NCBI RefSeq assembly: GCF_000716535.1
Contig: NZ_JNWV01000029.1
Coordinates: forward strand, 62,001 to 126,000
Direction: 5' to 3'
DNA: 64,000 nucleotides
From: Streptomyces flaveolus
Lineage (GTDB): Bacteria; Actinomycetota; Actinomycetes; Streptomycetales; Streptomycetaceae
This document shows positions 63,218-64,000 of the stretch, piece after piece. The notes beneath the pieces are model-generated. The model made no database searches, was not told where the DNA came from, and was given only the letters and a program-made list of their open reading frames with translations. The position numbers were made by a program, and so were the translations under genes. Each line of letters starts with the position of its first letter. Within the stretch, counting starts at the first letter, position 1.

Positions 63218-64000
63218 GTGGCAGGCCATATCCAAGACCGTTGGTACAAGACAGAGACGGCATCCAACGGCAAGACGATCAGGGTAAAGACCGACCGATA
63301 CGGGACCGGGTTACGGTATCGGGCCCGGTACGTCGCCCCAGATGGGAGCGAACGCAGCAAATCATTCCCTGACAAGCAGAAGCGACTCGCCGAGTCGTGG
63401 CTGACACAGATCGCGGCCGACATGAACCGCGGCCAGTACGTCGACCCGTCGGCCGGCAAGGTGACGTTCAAGGAGTTCGCCACTCAGTGGCTGGCATCCC
63501 AGACCACGGACCCTTCCACGATCGTGAACATGGAGTTGCGGTTCCGGCTGCACGCCTTTCCCTATTTCGGCTCTCGCTCCCTGAGTGCGTTCCAACCCGC
63601 TCACATCCGCACGTGGGCACGGGCCCTCGCAGACTCCGGCATGGCAGCGTCGTATCAACGGACCGTCTTCGCAAATGTCTCCGCTGTGTTCGGTGCTGCC
63701 GTGGACGACGGCCTTCTGACTCGCAATCCCTGCCGCGCGGGTTCCGTACGGGCACCCAAGCTGGATCGGCGGAAGATCAAGCCGTGGACGCGTGACCGAG
63801 TGGTCGCAGTCCGGGACGGCCTTCCGAGCCAGTACGCGACGACCGTCGACGTCGGTGCAGGGTGCGGTCTACGGCAGGGCGAGATCTTCGGGCTTGCCAT
63901 AGACGAAGTCGACTTCGTCGGGGGGGTCGTGCACGTCGTGCGACAGGTCAAGTTGGTTGGCCCGCACATGGTGTTCGCCCCGCCCAAGGGCGGCAAGCTA
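63218..64000 (+). CDS. int: Tyrosine site-specific integrase, 5' part (cut by window end)
   Basis: 261 codons from GTG 63218 (GAGAGGA upstream). N-terminal arm-binding domain with TDRYGTGLRYRARYVAPDGSERSKSFPDK, SAM-like core-binding domain (TFKEFATQWLASQTTDPSTIVNMELRFRLHAFPYFGSRSLSAF), and the first catalytic Arg in GAGCGLRQGEIFGLAIDEVDF near residue 218. The HxxR and Tyr lie beyond 64000. It should integrate the element at a chromosomal attachment site. Confidence 0.92.
   Translation, partial: MAGHIQDRWYKTETASNGKTIRVKTDRYGTGLRYRARYVAPDGSERSKSFPDKQKRLAESWLTQIAADMNRGQYVDPSAGKVTFKEFATQWLASQTTDPSTIVNMELRFRLHAFPYFGSRSLSAFQPAHIRTWARALADSGMAASYQRTVFANVSAVFGAAVDDGLLTRNPCRAGSVRAPKLDRRKIKPWTRDRVVAVRDGLPSQYATTVDVGAGCGLRQGEIFGLAIDEVDFVGGVVHVVRQVKLVGPHMVFAPPKGGKL

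Larger units (their letters stand above)
50290..64000. mobile_element. Actinomycete integrative and conjugative element (AICE), Prim-Pol type, right end beyond window
   Basis: Genes in order: retron reverse transcriptase and DUF3800 cargo, P-loop kinase, GntR regulator, Spd-like membrane proteins, an RRQRL zinc protein, FtsK/TraB, primase-polymerase, helicase, iterons, excisionase and integrase. This is the AICE plan, with one TraB translocase moving double-stranded DNA and plasmid-like replication. The left boundary is estimated from the 50288 remnant. Direct repeats GTCGTTGTT (50368, 50378) and GACGGCCC (50408, 50419) could be integrase arm sites. Attachment cores cannot be confirmed without the right end. 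Confidence 0.85.

Overview
The window is high-GC actinobacterial DNA, almost certainly a Streptomyces chromosome. Codon use is strongly G/C at third positions, GTG starts and 4-base stop/start overlaps are common, and the gene set matches the Streptomyces nitrogen and maltose core: glnA2-type enzyme, glnE, glnII, and malR-malEFG-aglA-amylase-pullulanase with no malK. From memory the order resembles the S. coelicolor SCO2241 to SCO2198 neighbourhood read backwards. No search was run, so family names rest on motifs and recalled homologues.

Chromosomal part, about 1-50,265. The left edge holds the start of a flavohemoprotein gene with a near-perfect NsrR-type operator. Then come a gamma-glutamylpolyamine synthetase-like GS (glnA2), a drug-type MFS exporter, a large PLP amino-acid decarboxylase, a phosphoesterase/MFS/propeller operon, a DUF72 protein, a repeat-rich gap, and glnE. 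Positions 14,000-28,600 form a complete maltodextrin/starch locus: PAP2 protein, MalR repressor, MalE/F/G permease, alpha-glucosidase, secreted amylase, and a 1,799-residue two-headed amylopullulanase, with repeated CTTGC/GCAAG operators. Positions 28,600-50,100 carry mixed housekeeping genes: a tautomerase, a TetR + reductase + di-iron-like enzyme cluster, secreted Gln-rich proteins, a two-component pair, an SDR epimerase next to a minisatellite, glnII, a MarR/hydrolase divergon, an ArsC-like protein, and a PspAB-HtpX pair. A 34-bp dispersed palindromic repeat has split an alpha/beta-hydrolase gene at 47,452.

Mobile part, about 50,290-64,000 and beyond. This is an actinomycete integrative and conjugative element (AICE). 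From the right it has a tyrosine integrase (cut by the window end), an excisionase, an array of TGCGTCACC iterons, a helicase and a primase-polymerase (replication), an FtsK/TraB DNA translocase, Spd-like membrane proteins, a GntR/KorSA-like repressor and a frameshifted P-loop kinase. Its long leader carries an actinobacterial boxA/NusA motif followed by strong hairpins. The left end carries lower-GC cargo: a retron-type reverse transcriptase (NAxxH, YVDD and VTG motifs), a DUF3800 gene, and between them a short region bounded by perfect 15-nt inverted repeats that could be the retron non-coding RNA. This retron-DUF3800 module is the best candidate in the window for an undescribed anti-phage system.
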